Shown: piece by piece, positions 14,119-14,245 of the stretch
Position numbering within the stretch: position 1 is the first letter of the stretch
How the letters are laid out: every line of letters starts with the position of its first letter
Made by a program: the position numbers and the translations under genes
Source of the DNA: SpSt-28 sp044343155
GTDB lineage: Archaea; Aenigmatarchaeota; Aenigmatarchaeia; CG10238-14; SpSt-28
Direction: 5' to 3'
NCBI GenBank assembly: GCA_044343155.1
Contig: JAVZSS010000017.1
Location: forward strand, 1-14,245
Length of the DNA stretch: 14,245 nt
The notes under the pieces: model-generated
What the model saw: the letters and a program-made list of their open reading frames with translations, nothing else
Told to the model about the DNA's origin: nothing
Databases searched by the model: none

Positions 14119-14245
14119 ATGAAAGATGTGGAGCTTTTTAAGAATTTTTTAAAAAAATACGTAAAAAAAACTGGATTAAAAAAACATATTGTTTCTATTT
14201 TTGGATATGGAGTTTTTTTCAGATAAACCATTTAAAGAAAGCGAT
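14119..14245 (+). pseudogene. Start of a probable nucleotidyltransferase-fold gene with an apparent frameshift (runs off window)
   Basis: From the ATG at 14119 the frame reads MKDVELFKNFLKKYVKK..., then KKHIVSIFGYGVFFR, and stops at 14224-14226. A different frame beginning at 14222 reads DKPFKESD to the window edge. Joined across the T7 run at 14213-14219 they give '..SIFGYG-V-F-S-DKPFKESD', which resembles the first active-site motif of minimal nucleotidyltransferases (FGSyarG....SDiDl). Removing one T, or adding two, would restore the frame. This could be a sequencing or assembly error in a homopolymer, a true pseudogene, or chance. The family call rests on about 25 residues and is tentative, and the downstream Asp-x-Asp that would confirm it lies outside the window. 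Confidence 0.35.

Overview
The window is a dense, AT-rich piece of an archaeal chromosome. The archaeal assignment rests on a two-ring Cdc48/VAT ATPase, the eL18-uL13-uS9 ribosomal protein cluster, a MinD-type ATPase and TATA-box-like sequences about 24-31 nt before many start codons, which suggests leaderless or nearly leaderless mRNAs. Short proteins, a very short SMC and abutting or overlapping convergent genes suggest a small, compact genome, perhaps a DPANN-type lineage. That lineage guess is inference, and the phylum cannot be fixed from this window.

Layout. Positions 2-220 (+) are the end of a protein with a lamin-tail-like C-terminus. Positions 217-2167 (-) hold a probable operon read as MinD ATPase, four-helix membrane protein, two-CBS protein. 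Cdc48 (2202-4475, -) and SMC (4539-7034, +) diverge from a 63-nt promoter region. The minus-strand run from 11021 down to 7023 holds two paralogous coiled-coil membrane proteins, then eL18, uL13 and uS9, then a divergent ureohydrolase. Positions 11082-12422 (+) encode a GT-C-type membrane glycosyltransferase, which meets a nitrilase-superfamily hydrolase (12424-13227, -) tail to tail. Next is an XGPRT-like phosphoribosyltransferase (13321-13857, -). The window ends inside what looks like a frameshifted nucleotidyltransferase gene (from 14119, +).

How the genes relate. Most are housekeeping: protein unfolding (Cdc48), chromosome organisation (SMC), translation (three ribosomal proteins), purine salvage (phosphoribosyltransferase) and envelope glycosylation (GT-C enzyme). 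The less ordinary parts are the coiled-coil pair at 9153-11021, the SMC with roughly half-length arms, the ureohydrolase that keeps its metal ligands but lacks two substrate-site residues, and the MinD/membrane/CBS operon.

The strongest candidate for something undescribed is the coiled-coil pair. The two proteins share an identical 50-residue membrane-hairpin tail. The underlying DNA is 150/154 identical with only synonymous differences, while the cytoplasmic coiled-coil parts have diverged almost beyond recognition.

No gene-free stretch exceeds 300 nt; the longest is 13858-14118 (261 nt). I saw no tRNA, rRNA, CRISPR array or insertion sequence.
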